Shown: piece after piece, positions 43,930 to 53,084 of the stretch
Position numbering within the stretch: position 1 is the stretch's first letter
How the letters are laid out: every line of letters begins with the position of its first letter
From: an uncultured Bacteroidota bacterium
GTDB taxonomy: Bacteria; Bacteroidota; Bacteroidia; Chitinophagales; Chitinophagaceae
DNA: 64,000 bases
Assembly: GCA_903882805.1 (NCBI GenBank)
Contig: CAIRYK010000095.1
Span: 1-64,000, forward strand
Reading direction: 5' to 3'
The notes under the pieces: model-generated
The model's input: the letters and a program-made list of their open reading frames with translations, nothing else
What the model was told of the DNA's origin: nothing
Databases searched by the model: none
Made by a program: the position numbers and the translations under genes

Positions 43930-45300
43930 TTACAATTTCAAAATCATGGCAGCTACTATAAAGTAGATGATAAGCCCGGTAACGTCTACCAGCGTTGCTA
44001 CAAATGGCGCCGACGATGTGGCCGGGTCGAGCTTCATGCGTTTGAGCGCAATAGGAATCATAGAACCGCTAAGCGTGCCCCATAGCACAATGCCCACCAA
44101 CGAAATAGATACTGTAAGCGCTACCAATTGCCAGTTGTAATCTACGCCATAGTTGTACCATCCTACTTTTTGCCAAATAGCAATGCGTATGAATCCTATG
44201 ATACCGAGGATAACCCCGAGAGTGAGACCTGAAAATATTTCGCGGCGCATAACATACCACCAGTCGCGGGGCGAAAGCTCCTTTAGCGCCATTGCGCGAA
44301 TGATAAGCGTAGCCGCCTGCGATCCGCTGTTGCCACCGCTTGACATGATGAGGGGTAGGAACATGGTAAGCACCACTGCTTTTTCCAGCTCTATCTGGAA
44401 GTGCTGCATAGCTGTGGCAGTAAGCAATTCGCTGAAAAAGAGGACAATAAGCCAGCCTGCGCGTTTCTGTATAAGTGTAAAGAAGCCCGTTTTCACATAG
44501 GGCAAATCCAAAGACTCCAGACCGCCGAATTGTTGCATGTCCTTTGTGTCTTTTTCTTCGGCTTCGTCTATTACGTCGTCAATCGTTACCACACCCATCA
44601 CCACATTATTGCTGTTGGTAACGGGTATGGCCACGCGGTCATACTCTTTAAATTTCTGAATGGCGTCGTCTATACTATCCTGTATATCAAGTTTTACATA
44701 AAAGCCATCCATTATATCCTCTATGGTGCGCGAATGCTCGTTGAGCACCAAGCGGCGAATAGGGATATCGTCGACCAGTTTTCCCTGATTATCCACCACA
44801 AAAATCACATTGGCTGCCGGCGTATCGGTGTAAAATCTGCGGAGGTGTTCTACAGCCTGCCCGAGCGTCCATTCTTTTTGTACGGTGGTGAAGTTGGTAT
44901 TGATAAGGCGGGCAACGCTTTTTTCGGGATATCCCAGCAGGTCGTAGGTGGCAAGGCGGTTTTTATCGTTGAGCAGATTCAGGTATTCGGTAACCTCCAC
45001 GCCATCCAGCGTATCGAAAAAGGCGATACGGTCGTTAGATTCCAGATTGTTGAGTATTACAGATATCTGCGGACGGGGTAGTTCGTCCATCACTGCCTTT
45101 TGCAGTACATGATCGAAGAACGAGAAAATGCTGATTTGTACAGATTCGGGTAGTGCAAGGAAAGTATTGATAGCATACTCTACCGGCAGCGATTCTAATA
45201 ACTTAGAAACTTCGGCCGGATAGTCTTCATCCTTGCTGTGTAGCAACAGTTCGCTGAGGTCGCCCTCCAGAATCTTCTCCCTTATATCCTGAACCAGCAT
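43930..45300 (-). CDS. mgtE: Magnesium transporter MgtE
   Basis: A 456-residue MgtE-type Mg2+ channel of the inner membrane. Domain order: an N-domain of helical repeats (EDYPAEVSKLLESLPVEYAI, DELPRPQISVILNNLESNDR), two CBS domains that sense cytosolic Mg2+ (IEDIMDGFYVKLDIQDSIDD, VVTIDDVIDEAEEKDT), and five membrane segments. The pore motif SSGGNSGSQAATLIIRAMAL matches the conserved P-G-G-N-S-G-Q pattern. Length is usual. The minus-strand promoter at 45387-45394 gives a roughly 80-base leader with a hairpin near its 5' end; no Mg2+ riboswitch (M-box) is recognisable. Confidence 0.95.
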   Translation of the reverse strand: MLVQDIREKILEGDLSELLLHSKDEDYPAEVSKLLESLPVEYAINTFLALPESVQISIFSFFDHVLQKAVMDELPRPQISVILNNLESNDRIAFFDTLDGVEVTEYLNLLNDKNRLATYDLLGYPEKSVARLINTNFTTVQKEWTLGQAVEHLRRFYTDTPAANVIFVVDNQGKLVDDIPIRRLVLNEHSRTIEDIMDGFYVKLDIQDSIDDAIQKFKEYDRVAIPVTNSNNVVMGVVTIDDVIDEAEEKDTKDMQQFGGLESLDLPYVKTGFFTLIQKRAGWLIVLFFSELLTATAMQHFQIELEKAVVLTMFLPLIMSSGGNSGSQAATLIIRAMALKELSPRDWWYVMRREIFSGLTLGVILGIIGFIRIAIWQKVGWYNYGVDYNWQLVALTVSISLVGIVLWGTLSGSMIPIALKRMKLDPATSSAPFVATLVDVTGLIIYFIVAAMILKL

Positions 45301-45386
45301 CGCCTGTCATATTTGTATGATTTAAAAATGAATAAGAGGCACGATAATCAATACCCTTAAAAGAACCTGGCTTTCGGAAAAGCCCT

Positions 45387-45394
45387 CAAAATTA
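45387..45394 (-). promoter_or_regulatory. -7 promoter box TAATTTTG of mgtE
   Basis: Perfect TAnnTTTG on the minus strand, 87 bases before the mgtE start. A GGCTTT/AAAGCC hairpin (45369-45384) would sit at the very 5' end of the transcript. Confidence 0.45.
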
Positions 45395-45594
45395 CCTTTA
45401 ATTCTTTTGCCAGTCGAATTTAATTTAGTGTGTTGGGGGTTAAATGTTTATTAAATGGCGGGCTGTATTAGCTTGTTTTTATTTTACTTTTTGCTGAATG
45501 GTACCCAGCGTTGTCGATAAAGTTGAGTAAAGCAGAATATTTTAATATGCAATTGTCGCTTCCAAACACCCTAAGCCGTAAGTTGCTTTTGGGT

Positions 45595-45858
45595 TTAATC
45601 AAACCATTTGTCATTGGGTAATTCGATTTGTTCTATTTCAGAAATCTTTTCTATTCGCCCATCAGCGTATTTTTTAACTACCCAGCCATCCATTGCAACT
45701 ACTACATAGCCCATAAGCTCCATAGCTTCTTTAGCAGCTTGTTTAAATCCCTTCTTGGTGGCGCTTATCAAAATGCGCTTGGTGAGATAAGGTCCTCTTT
45801 CCATGTGCATTACCGGCGCTGCCTTGTTTTTCAGAGGTTTTGATTCGGTCTTGTTCAT
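45595..45858 (-). CDS. Small basic protein of unknown function
   Basis: An 87-residue protein beginning MNKTESKPLKNKAAPVMHME. It has a basic N-terminal half (RILISATKKGFKQAAKEAME) and a beta-rich second half (LMGYVVVAMDGWVVKKYADG, then IEQIELPNDKWFD). No signal peptide, metal motif or DNA-binding motif is seen. The in-frame upstream start at 45897 adds 13 residues with a different character, so the ATG at 45858 is preferred. It is a plausible real gene on codon pattern, but I do not recognise the family; it sits between mgtE and the GRDP-like protein. Confidence 0.6.
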   Translation of the reverse strand: MNKTESKPLKNKAAPVMHMERGPYLTKRILISATKKGFKQAAKEAMELMGYVVVAMDGWVVKKYADGRIEKISEIEQIELPNDKWFD

Positions 45859-46005
45859 AATAACAAAAGTACGAAATAATTGCATGGGTGTTTGCAAGAG
45901 CCCTTGTTTAACACGTCAAGACTCATACGCGCCTTGGCGCCGGTTGTAGTGTCATATCTGAATTGGAGTTGGTAACATTTGCTTAATATGCAGTTAATAT
46001 AGCTG

Positions 46006-46013
46006 TAATATTG
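46006..46013 (+). promoter_or_regulatory. Possible -7 box TAATATTG
   Basis: One mismatch to TAnnTTTG, 53 bases before the ATG at 46067. It overlaps the region of the alternative in-frame ATG at 46016, which makes that start less likely. Confidence 0.3.
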
Positions 46014-46066
46014 GCATGGAAAAAGGATGGGTCTTAATAGTAATTTTACCTAAAATTATTAAGCCT

Positions 46067-47419
46067 ATGGATTACAACAAAGACCCACTGTGGCAACGTA
46101 TCATGGACTACGACCCAGACAAGCCGAATGCCGAAACGCCTTTCTCGAAGCGGCTAATGGCGCTACAAGGGTGGAGCGCCTCCTACACAAAGAGCGCAAT
46201 AGACGAATACAAGAAGTTCATTTATTTATGTTGCGTATCTCCGCACGGGGCATCTCCTCCCGAAGTTGTAGATGAAGTCTGGCACCTGCACCTGACCTAC
46301 ACAACCGATTACTGGCTGAATTTTTGCAGAGATACACTCCACCGCGACATACACCATCATCCATCGGCAGGCGGGGTCGAGGAAAAGCTAAGACACATAG
46401 TTTGGTATGAACAAACGCTGGAAATATACCGGCAAATATTTGGCGAAGAGCCGCCGCCAAACATCTGGCCGCCGCCGCAAACCGAAGCAAAGACATCTAA
46501 CACGCCTGATCAAAACATTCCCGATTTTTTTGAGGCTGGCAACAAATACCGTTTCTTACTGTTACTCCTTCCCTTCTATCTCATAGGGATTCTCTTCTTC
46601 AGGGTAAGTCCGTTTCAACTTACAGGTACGCAATTCTTATTTTTTTACCCTTTGTTGGTATTGTTCAGCATTATCGCCAATTACATGTCGTTGGTGGCAA
46701 AAAGAACTTTGCTATACGACTGGCTCGCCCCGCGGCTTCCGGTGACAGACAAATATGAATTGGCGTATCTGGCAGGCGGCGAAGCAAGGTTAAAACTACT
46801 CTACATAGCAGAATTGGTACATGCAGGCGCTCTAAAACACATTGGCGCAGACGAATACCTTATTTTACCGGGAAACATCTCATCGACTCCCAACTATTTG
46901 AATAGACGATTAGCAATACACGAGTCGCAACAAGTAAACTATGACCAGCTTGATAAATGGGCTGCAAAAGAAGCAGATGATGTAATAGGTAAATACACCG
47001 GTATTCTGGCCGCATACACAAGAGTAAATAACAATTTAATGATACCTGTACTCACTTTTGGTATTGGGATATTGCGGGTAATGCAGGGTATGGGAAACGA
47101 GAAGCCAATTGATTATTTGGTATTAATGATGATTATCTATGCCTTTATTCACAGCGGTATCAGGACTTACTACTCATTTGGTAATAGCTGCAAAAAACTG
47201 ATCGAAGATGATGCTGCGCTGGTTGGCGGATTGGGCGATGCGTTTGGCGCTAAACTGATAACAAACGGCGCTGATTATTTGGCAGGAATGGCGGTGTTTG
47301 ATCACTTGCGATTGAAATATGAGGCTGCAATGACTAATAACAATGGAAGTAGTTGCGGAGGAAGCAGTTGTGGAGGCGGAGGTTGCGGAGGCGGCGGTTG
47401 CGGAGGTTGCGGAGGATGA
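46067..47419 (+). CDS. Membrane protein with GRDP-like domain and Cys/Gly tail
   Basis: A 450-residue protein. Residues 1-135 form a GRDP-like domain (after glycine-rich domain proteins), with the conserved segment EVVDEVWHLHLTYTTDYWLN including the W-H-x-H-L pattern and a Pro-rich linker (EEPPPNIWPPPQ). Residues 150-200 contain two membrane segments (FLLLLLPFYLIGILFF, FLFFYPLLVLFSIIANYMSL), then a soluble part (residues 210-330) and two more hydrophobic segments (MIPVLTFGIGILRVM, YLVLMMIIYAFIHSGI). This resembles the TIGR04222 membrane family. The last 25 residues are almost only Gly, Ser and five Cys (SSCGGSSCGGGGCGGGGC then GGCGG). No signal peptide. The biochemical role is unknown; the tail could bind metal or be modified. 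Confidence 0.78.
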   Translation: MDYNKDPLWQRIMDYDPDKPNAETPFSKRLMALQGWSASYTKSAIDEYKKFIYLCCVSPHGASPPEVVDEVWHLHLTYTTDYWLNFCRDTLHRDIHHHPSAGGVEEKLRHIVWYEQTLEIYRQIFGEEPPPNIWPPPQTEAKTSNTPDQNIPDFFEAGNKYRFLLLLLPFYLIGILFFRVSPFQLTGTQFLFFYPLLVLFSIIANYMSLVAKRTLLYDWLAPRLPVTDKYELAYLAGGEARLKLLYIAELVHAGALKHIGADEYLILPGNISSTPNYLNRRLAIHESQQVNYDQLDKWAAKEADDVIGKYTGILAAYTRVNNNLMIPVLTFGIGILRVMQGMGNEKPIDYLVLMMIIYAFIHSGIRTYYSFGNSCKKLIEDDAALVGGLGDAFGAKLITNGADYLAGMAVFDHLRLKYEAAMTNNNGSSCGGSSCGGGGCGGGGCGGCGG

Positions 47420-47575
47420 GCATAATACCGCATAGGACAATAATTACTAAAGGTAGGATTCTGGCACGATGCCGGAATTTTTTGTTTTATAGTGTTCCTA
47501 TTCTGTAAATAACAGATCCCGTAAGCTACCAAGTTTTGGTAAAAAAAGGCCGGCTTGGGCGGTTCTAAATTTGGG

Positions 47576-47583
47576 AAGGGATT
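47576..47583 (+). promoter_or_regulatory. -7 promoter box TAAATTTG of dxr
   Basis: Perfect TAnnTTTG, 48 bases before the dxr ATG; predicted transcript start near 47590. Confidence 0.5.
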
Positions 47584-47631
47584 TTTTTAATACCCTTATA
47601 GTCAATAGCTTTGTAAGCTAAACACAACAAC

Positions 47632-48801
47632 ATGAAACGACTGGCAATATTAGGATCGACAGGCTCGGTGGGCACGCAGGCATTGGAAGTAGTGGCGGCG
47701 CATCCTGATATGTTTGAAGTTGAAGTGTTGAGCGCCAACAGCAATGCCACATTGCTTATAGAACAGGCGAAAAAATTCAGACCTAATGCAGTAGTAGTTA
47801 CCGACGAATCGAAATATAAGGAGGTAAAAGAAGCGTTGCTGATGCTGCCTATAAAGGTATTTGCAGGTCAAAAAGCGCTTTGCGATGTGGTGCAGTGGGA
47901 TACTGTAGATACTGTACTTGGCGCAATTTTGGGTTTTGCAGGGCTGCACTCGGTGCTGGCGGCAGTAGAGGCAGGCAAGCGCATAGCGCTGGCCAATAAA
48001 GAAACGCTGGTAGTAGCCGGAGAGCTGGTAATGCAGCGCGCCCGCGAAAAAGGCGCCATGATAATACCGGTAGACAGCGAACACTCAGCTATATACCAAT
48101 GCCTGGTGGGCGAGGACATACAACGTGTAGAGAAAATGATACTTACCGCATCGGGCGGACCATTTTTGGGTAGAAAACCCAACTATCTGGTGAATGTAAA
48201 AGCATCGCACGCGCTTCAGCACCCCAACTGGAGCATGGGCGCCAAAATATCTATAGACAGCGCAACGCTGATGAACAAAGGCCTGGAGGTGATAGAAGCA
48301 AAATGGCTGTTTGGTATGCGCAACGAGCAGATAGATGTGGTAATACACAGCCAATCTATCATACATTCTATGGTGCAGTTTACCGACGGCTCTATAAAGG
48401 CGCAAATGGGCTTGCCTGATATGAAGCTGCCCATACAGTATGCACTGGCGTTCCCGGACCGAATACATAATGACTATAAACGACTGGATTTTAAAGATTT
48501 CCCTAAGCTGACCTTTGAGCCTGCCGACTACAAAACCTTCCGTAATCTGGCTATTGCCAAAGACGCGATGTACAGAGGCGGTAACGCGCCCTGTGTGCTC
48601 AACGCAGCCAACGAAATGGTGGTGCATGCATTTTTACAAAACAAAGTAGGCTTCCTGGAAATGAGCGAAATGATAGAAAAGACAATGGATAGCGTTGATT
48701 TTATTGACCACCCAACGCTGGAAGACTATCAGCATACAGATGCCGAAGCGCGTATATATGCCAGCGAATTTATTAAAAAGAGCCAACTATCGATGTACTA
48801 A
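47632..48801 (+). CDS. dxr: 1-deoxy-D-xylulose 5-phosphate reductoisomerase
   Basis: A 389-residue DXR, the NADPH-dependent second step of the MEP pathway to isoprenoid precursors, in the cytoplasm. Motifs: the nucleotide loop ILGSTGSVGTQALEVV at residues 5-20, ALANKETLVVAGELV, PVDSEHSAIYQCL with metal-binding Asp and Glu, ILTASGGPFLG, HPNWSMGAKISIDSATLMNK with the substrate-binding His, Ser, Asn and Lys, and EVIEAKWLFG. Length matches the family. It stands alone with its own promoter box; gpmI begins 72 bases downstream with a separate promoter. Confidence 0.96.
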   Translation: MKRLAILGSTGSVGTQALEVVAAHPDMFEVEVLSANSNATLLIEQAKKFRPNAVVVTDESKYKEVKEALLMLPIKVFAGQKALCDVVQWDTVDTVLGAILGFAGLHSVLAAVEAGKRIALANKETLVVAGELVMQRAREKGAMIIPVDSEHSAIYQCLVGEDIQRVEKMILTASGGPFLGRKPNYLVNVKASHALQHPNWSMGAKISIDSATLMNKGLEVIEAKWLFGMRNEQIDVVIHSQSIIHSMVQFTDGSIKAQMGLPDMKLPIQYALAFPDRIHNDYKRLDFKDFPKLTFEPADYKTFRNLAIAKDAMYRGGNAPCVLNAANEMVVHAFLQNKVGFLEMSEMIEKTMDSVDFIDHPTLEDYQHTDAEARIYASEFIKKSQLSMY

Positions 48802-48861
48802 TCAAGCGGCGCACTGGCGCGTGCTGACTAATATCACTGTGGCGCTGCTGCGGTAAATGCT

Positions 48862-48869
48862 TACCTTCG
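48862..48869 (+). promoter_or_regulatory. -7 promoter box TACCTTCG of gpmI
   Basis: One mismatch to TAnnTTTG; it ends 4 bases before the gpmI ATG, implying a leaderless or near-leaderless mRNA. Confidence 0.4.
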
Positions 48870-48873
48870 CAGC

Positions 48874-50400
48874 ATGTCAAAGAAAGCAATCCTCATTATT
48901 ATGGATGGCTGGGGCCATGGTCAGGTACCTGCCGCCGATGCAATAGCCAATGCAAACGTTCCGTTTGTGCATTCGCTGTATGCCAAGTATCCTAACACGG
49001 AACTCATAACCTGCGGCGAAGCCGTGGGGCTGCCCGACGGACAGATGGGTAACTCGGAAGTAGGGCATCTAAACATTGGCGCCGGGCGCATTGTATATCA
49101 GGAACTGCAGCGCATAAATGTAGCTATACGCGAAGGCGAACTGGAAAGCAGTCCGGTACTGAATGCGGCGTTTGAAGCAGCAAAACAGCTAGGCAAAACA
49201 CTCCACTTTATGGGGTTGGTGAGCGATGGCGGCGTGCACTCGCACATCAATCATATCAAGGCATTGTGTACGCTTGCACAAAAGAACAACATCCCCAACG
49301 TTGCGGTACATGCATTTACCGACGGTCGCGATTGCGACCCGAAGAGCGGACTGGGCTTTGTAACCGACTTGCTGGCGCATACTGAGCAAACTGGCTGTAA
49401 GCTGGCGTCTGTTACGGGCAGGTTTTACGCCATGGACAGAGATAAGCGCTGGGAGCGCGTAAAGGTGGCTTACGATGCACTTACTAAGGGAGTGGGCGCC
49501 CCTACCTCCGACCCGCTTGCGGCAATAGAAGCAGATTACAACAATGGTATTACCGATGAGTTTTTGAAACCCATAATTGTATGCGGCGCCACCGGCGCTC
49601 CTGTAGCGACCATCAAGGACGGCGATGTAGTGGTATGCTTTAATTTCAGAACCGACCGTTGCCGGGAAATAACTGTTGCGCTTACACAGACCGCATTTCC
49701 GGAACAGGATATGAAGCCGCTGGACTTGCACTATGTAACCATGACGGAGTACGACAAGAGTTATAAAGGCGTTGGCGTTATTTTTAAAAATACCGACCTT
49801 ACCAATACTATGGGCGAGGTATTGGAGGCTAATGGCAAAACACAAATACGCATTGCGGAAACCGAGAAGTACCCGCACGTAACATTTTTCTTTTCGGGCG
49901 GGCGAGAGCAGCCATTTGTTGGGGAACGCCGCATTATGGCGCCATCGCCAAGAACAGTGGCCACTTACGATCTGAAACCGGAAATGAGCGCGCACGAGCT
50001 CACCGAGGCTATATTGCCTGAGATAAGCGCGCAAAGCGCCGATTTTATTTGCCTCAATTTTGCTAATGCCGATATGGTAGGGCATACCGGAGTGTGGGAT
50101 GCCGTAGTGAAAGCAGTAGAAACAGTAGATAGCTGCGTGGCGCAGATTACGCCGCTGGCGCTGGCCAACGGTTATGCCGTATTCCTTACTGCCGATCATG
50201 GCAATGCCGATTACCTGATAAACGAAGACGGCACGCCCAACACTGCACATACGCTCAATCCGGTACCCTTGTTCCTGATATCGAACGACTACAAGGGTGG
50301 GTTGAAACATGGTAAGTTGGGCGATTTGGCGCCAACTATACTTCATTACATGGGTATTGTGCCGCCGGCAGATATGACAGGTACCATACTTACAGACTAA
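48874..50400 (+). CDS. gpmI: 2,3-bisphosphoglycerate-independent phosphoglycerate mutase
   Basis: A 508-residue iPGM that interconverts 3- and 2-phosphoglycerate in glycolysis, an alkaline phosphatase superfamily enzyme requiring Mn2+. Motifs: IIMDGWGHG with a metal-binding Asp, MGNSEVGHLNIGAGRIVYQE carrying the catalytic Ser, HAFTDGRDCDPKSG, and the C-terminal metal cluster in NFANADMVGHTGVWDA and FLTADHGNADYL. Length is usual. A terminator follows 22 bases after the stop. A promoter-like box lies just before the start. Confidence 0.97.
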   Translation: MSKKAILIIMDGWGHGQVPAADAIANANVPFVHSLYAKYPNTELITCGEAVGLPDGQMGNSEVGHLNIGAGRIVYQELQRINVAIREGELESSPVLNAAFEAAKQLGKTLHFMGLVSDGGVHSHINHIKALCTLAQKNNIPNVAVHAFTDGRDCDPKSGLGFVTDLLAHTEQTGCKLASVTGRFYAMDRDKRWERVKVAYDALTKGVGAPTSDPLAAIEADYNNGITDEFLKPIIVCGATGAPVATIKDGDVVVCFNFRTDRCREITVALTQTAFPEQDMKPLDLHYVTMTEYDKSYKGVGVIFKNTDLTNTMGEVLEANGKTQIRIAETEKYPHVTFFFSGGREQPFVGERRIMAPSPRTVATYDLKPEMSAHELTEAILPEISAQSADFICLNFANADMVGHTGVWDAVVKAVETVDSCVAQITPLALANGYAVFLTADHGNADYLINEDGTPNTAHTLNPVPLFLISNDYKGGLKHGKLGDLAPTILHYMGIVPPADMTGTILTD

Positions 50401-50422
50401 ATAAAGGAAATTTATAGCAACA

Positions 50423-50462
50423 TAACGGAGGGCTGCCGCGTGAAAACGACAGCCCTCCGTTA
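50423..50462 (+). terminator. Terminator of gpmI
   Basis: Perfect 13-base arms TAACGGAGGGCTG (50423-50435) and CAGCCCTCCGTTA (50450-50462), followed by TTTATTAT. Strong intrinsic terminator. Confidence 0.85.
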
Positions 50463-50748
50463 TTTATTATGGTTCAACATTTTTGTAAAGCGCAGTTAGC
50501 CGTTCTGTTACGATAGCCCCTTCAGTTATTGTGAATATTGATTTTTCTGTATGATAATCAACGAGTTAGTGTTAGGGGCTAAGGTTCGTTTGTTAGTTTT
50601 GTTTTTACGTATAAATGACAATTGCGCTTTGCTCTGAGGTGTATGCCAAATAATAAACGGCATATCCTGTTTTTTCTTTTTCAAAACAATATTCTATTAT
50701 TGCACAGGGTTGCACTGAATTTAGGCAGCCAAAACTGAATAATTACGG
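50463..50748. other. Region between gpmI and topA
   Basis: No gene is visible. A perfect -7 box TAGTTTTG (50594-50601), a weak 6-base hairpin (50642-50647 with 50659-50664) before a T/C-rich tract, and a second box TATTATTG (50695-50702) precede topA. They could form a regulated leader or two promoters. Confidence 0.4.
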
Positions 50749-53082
50749 ATGGCAAAACATTTACTGATTGTGGAGTCGCCTGCCAAGGCTAAGACTATAG
50801 AAAAGATACTGGGTAGCGATTTTGAGGTGAAGTCTTGTTATGGCCACATCCGCGACCTGGAAAAAGAAGACATGGGCATAGACCTGAAAAACGGGTATAA
50901 GCCAAAATATATTATATCGGAAGACAAGCAAAAGGTAGTAAAAGAATTAAGGTCGCTGGCAAAAAAATCGGATGATGTATGGCTGGCAACGGATGAGGAC
51001 CGCGAGGGTGAGGCCATATCATGGCATTTGTGCGAGGTGCTGGATTTGGACCCGTATACTACAAAGCGGATCGTGTTTCACGAAATTACTAAGCCAGCGA
51101 TTCAAAAGGCAGTGCAGAATCCGCGGTTTGTCAACATGGATCTGGTAAATGCACAGCAGGCCAGGCGTATACTGGACCGTATAGTGGGTTTTGAGTTGTC
51201 GCCTGTATTGTGGCGCAAGATGAGTATGCGCAACAATCTGTCGGCCGGTAGGGTGCAGAGCGTGGCCGTTAGGCTGATAGTAGAGCGTGAGCGCGACATA
51301 ACAAAATTTAAGGTGGTGAGCAGCTATAAGGTAGAAGCCTTTTTTAGCGCCGACGATATAAATAAGAAGAAGGTAACTTTTAAAGCCGACGGACCAGACA
51401 AGATAAACGACGGCGCCGGAGCGCTAAAATATCTGGAACAGTGTGTAGGCGCAAACTATGTAGTGCGCGATGTGCAGGTAAAGCCCGGTAAGAAAACGCC
51501 ATCGGCGCCATTTACCACATCTACTTTGCAGCAAGAGGCCAGCCGTAAGTTGGGCTACTCGGTATCTAAAACCATGCTTCTGGCGCAGAAACTGTACGAA
51601 ACCGGACGTATCACGTATATGAGAACGGATTCGGTGAATCTGTCTGAAACGGCGATAGACGGCGCACGTATGGCCATAACCGCACAGTATGGCGAAAAAT
51701 ACCACCAGAAGCGGATATTTAAGACTAAGAACGAATCGGCGCAGGAAGCGCACGAAGCCATAAGGCCCACAGATATGATGGCCACATCTATCAGCGACGC
51801 CGAAACCGGCAGGCTTTATGAGCTGATATGGAAACGCACCATGGCTTGCCAGATGGCAGACGCCATACTGGAGCGCACGATAGCTAAAATAAATGTATCG
51901 ACCCAGCAAGAGCCGCTTACAGCTACCGGAGAAGTACTACGCTTCGATGGTTTCTTGAAAGTGTATAGCGAGGGTCGCGACGATGAAGACGGCGAAGACG
52001 AAAACGGAGGTATGCTACCGCCGCTGGTAGCCGGACAGGTATTGGATATGCAGCGCATGCAGGCTACAGAGCGGTTCACCCGCCCGGCGCCAAGATACAC
52101 GGAGGCATCGCTGGTAAAGAAACTGGAAGAGCTGGGTATCGGTCGCCCGTCTACCTATGCGCCAACAATTAGTACGGTGCAGGCGCGAGGCTATGTAGAA
52201 AAGCGCGACAAGGAAGGTGTGAAACGAGAGTTTCAGATACTGACGTTGCAGAAGGATAATATTAGTAAGGCTACATCGAGCGAGAATATTGGCGCCGAAA
52301 AAGCTAAGCTGTTTCCTACGGATCTGGGTATGGTGGTGACCGACTTTCTAAAAGATAACTTTGAGAAAGTTATGGACTTCGACTTTACTGCCAAGATTGA
52401 AGCCGAGTTTGACCGAATAGCAGAAGGCAAGCAGTTGTGGAACAAAATGATAGACGATTTCTACCATCCGTTTCACGATAGCGTTTCGCATACAATAGAG
52501 AATGCAGTGCGCGCCAAGGGCGAACACGAACTGGGTGTAGATGCAGTAAGCGGTAAGCCGGTTATAGCGCGTCTGGGCAAGTTTGGACCTATGGTGCAGA
52601 TAGGTGTAGCCGAGGGGGAGGAAAAGCCAAGGTTTGCCAAGTTGCGCGCCAACCAGAGCATTGAAACTATAACGCTTGAGGAGGCGATGGAGTTGTTCCG
52701 CCTGCCGAGGAATCTTGGACAGTTTGAAAAAGAAGATGTAACGGTAAATATAGGCCGCTTTGGCCCGTATGCGCAACATGCCAAGCAATTCTACTCTCTG
52801 AAAAAAGATATGGACCCCTACACTGTAGAACTGGATCAGGTGGCTCCGCTTATAGAAGAGAAACGACAATCGAAACTGGAAGGCGAGATAAAGGTTTTTG
52901 AAAAAGAAAAGATACGCATACTCAAAGGACCGTATGGCCCGTACATAAAGCAGGGTTTGCGCAACTACAAGATACCTAAAGAAAAAGCCGAAACAGTAGC
53001 AGCCCTGACCATAGAAGAGGTGAAGGCGATAATAGAAGAAGGCAAAGCAAATCCGCCGAAGAAAGCAAGGGCGAAGAAGTAG
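50749..53082 (+). CDS. topA: DNA topoisomerase I
   Basis: A 777-residue type IA topoisomerase that relaxes negative supercoils. The Toprim domain opens with LLIVESPAKAKTIEKILGSD at residues 4-23 and has DEDREGEAISWHLCEV; the central domains include PFTTSTLQQEASRKLGYSVS and the catalytic tyrosine in GRITYMRTDSVNLSETA near residue 289; GIGRPSTYAPTISTVQARGY follows. The C-terminus carries the TopA C-terminal repeats (PVIARLGKFGPMVQIGVAEG, DVTVNIGRFGPYAQHAKQFY, RILKGPYGPYIKQGLRNYKI) and no zinc ribbons, as in other Bacteroidota. It ends with a Lys-rich tail. The dispersed repeat copy B begins three bases after the stop. Confidence 0.97.
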   Translation: MAKHLLIVESPAKAKTIEKILGSDFEVKSCYGHIRDLEKEDMGIDLKNGYKPKYIISEDKQKVVKELRSLAKKSDDVWLATDEDREGEAISWHLCEVLDLDPYTTKRIVFHEITKPAIQKAVQNPRFVNMDLVNAQQARRILDRIVGFELSPVLWRKMSMRNNLSAGRVQSVAVRLIVERERDITKFKVVSSYKVEAFFSADDINKKKVTFKADGPDKINDGAGALKYLEQCVGANYVVRDVQVKPGKKTPSAPFTTSTLQQEASRKLGYSVSKTMLLAQKLYETGRITYMRTDSVNLSETAIDGARMAITAQYGEKYHQKRIFKTKNESAQEAHEAIRPTDMMATSISDAETGRLYELIWKRTMACQMADAILERTIAKINVSTQQEPLTATGEVLRFDGFLKVYSEGRDDEDGEDENGGMLPPLVAGQVLDMQRMQATERFTRPAPRYTEASLVKKLEELGIGRPSTYAPTISTVQARGYVEKRDKEGVKREFQILTLQKDNISKATSSENIGAEKAKLFPTDLGMVVTDFLKDNFEKVMDFDFTAKIEAEFDRIAEGKQLWNKMIDDFYHPFHDSVSHTIENAVRAKGEHELGVDAVSGKPVIARLGKFGPMVQIGVAEGEEKPRFAKLRANQSIETITLEEAMELFRLPRNLGQFEKEDVTVNIGRFGPYAQHAKQFYSLKKDMDPYTVELDQVAPLIEEKRQSKLEGEIKVFEKEKIRILKGPYGPYIKQGLRNYKIPKEKAETVAALTIEEVKAIIEEGKANPPKKARAKK

Positions 53083-53084
53083 TT

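Noticed and set aside
44401-45081. A 226-codon open frame opposite mgtE
   Set aside because: Fully inside a confident transporter gene; composition resembles a reversed membrane protein and no start signal is visible.
45301-45594. Possible M-box Mg2+ riboswitch upstream of mgtE
   Set aside because: The conserved M-box elements and length are not present; only a short hairpin is visible.
49189-50346. A 385-codon open frame on the minus strand opposite gpmI
   Set aside because: It lies entirely within the strongly supported gpmI gene, with an unlikely composition (very rich in Tyr, Arg, Cys and His), and shows no motif; it reflects codon bias of the sense strand.
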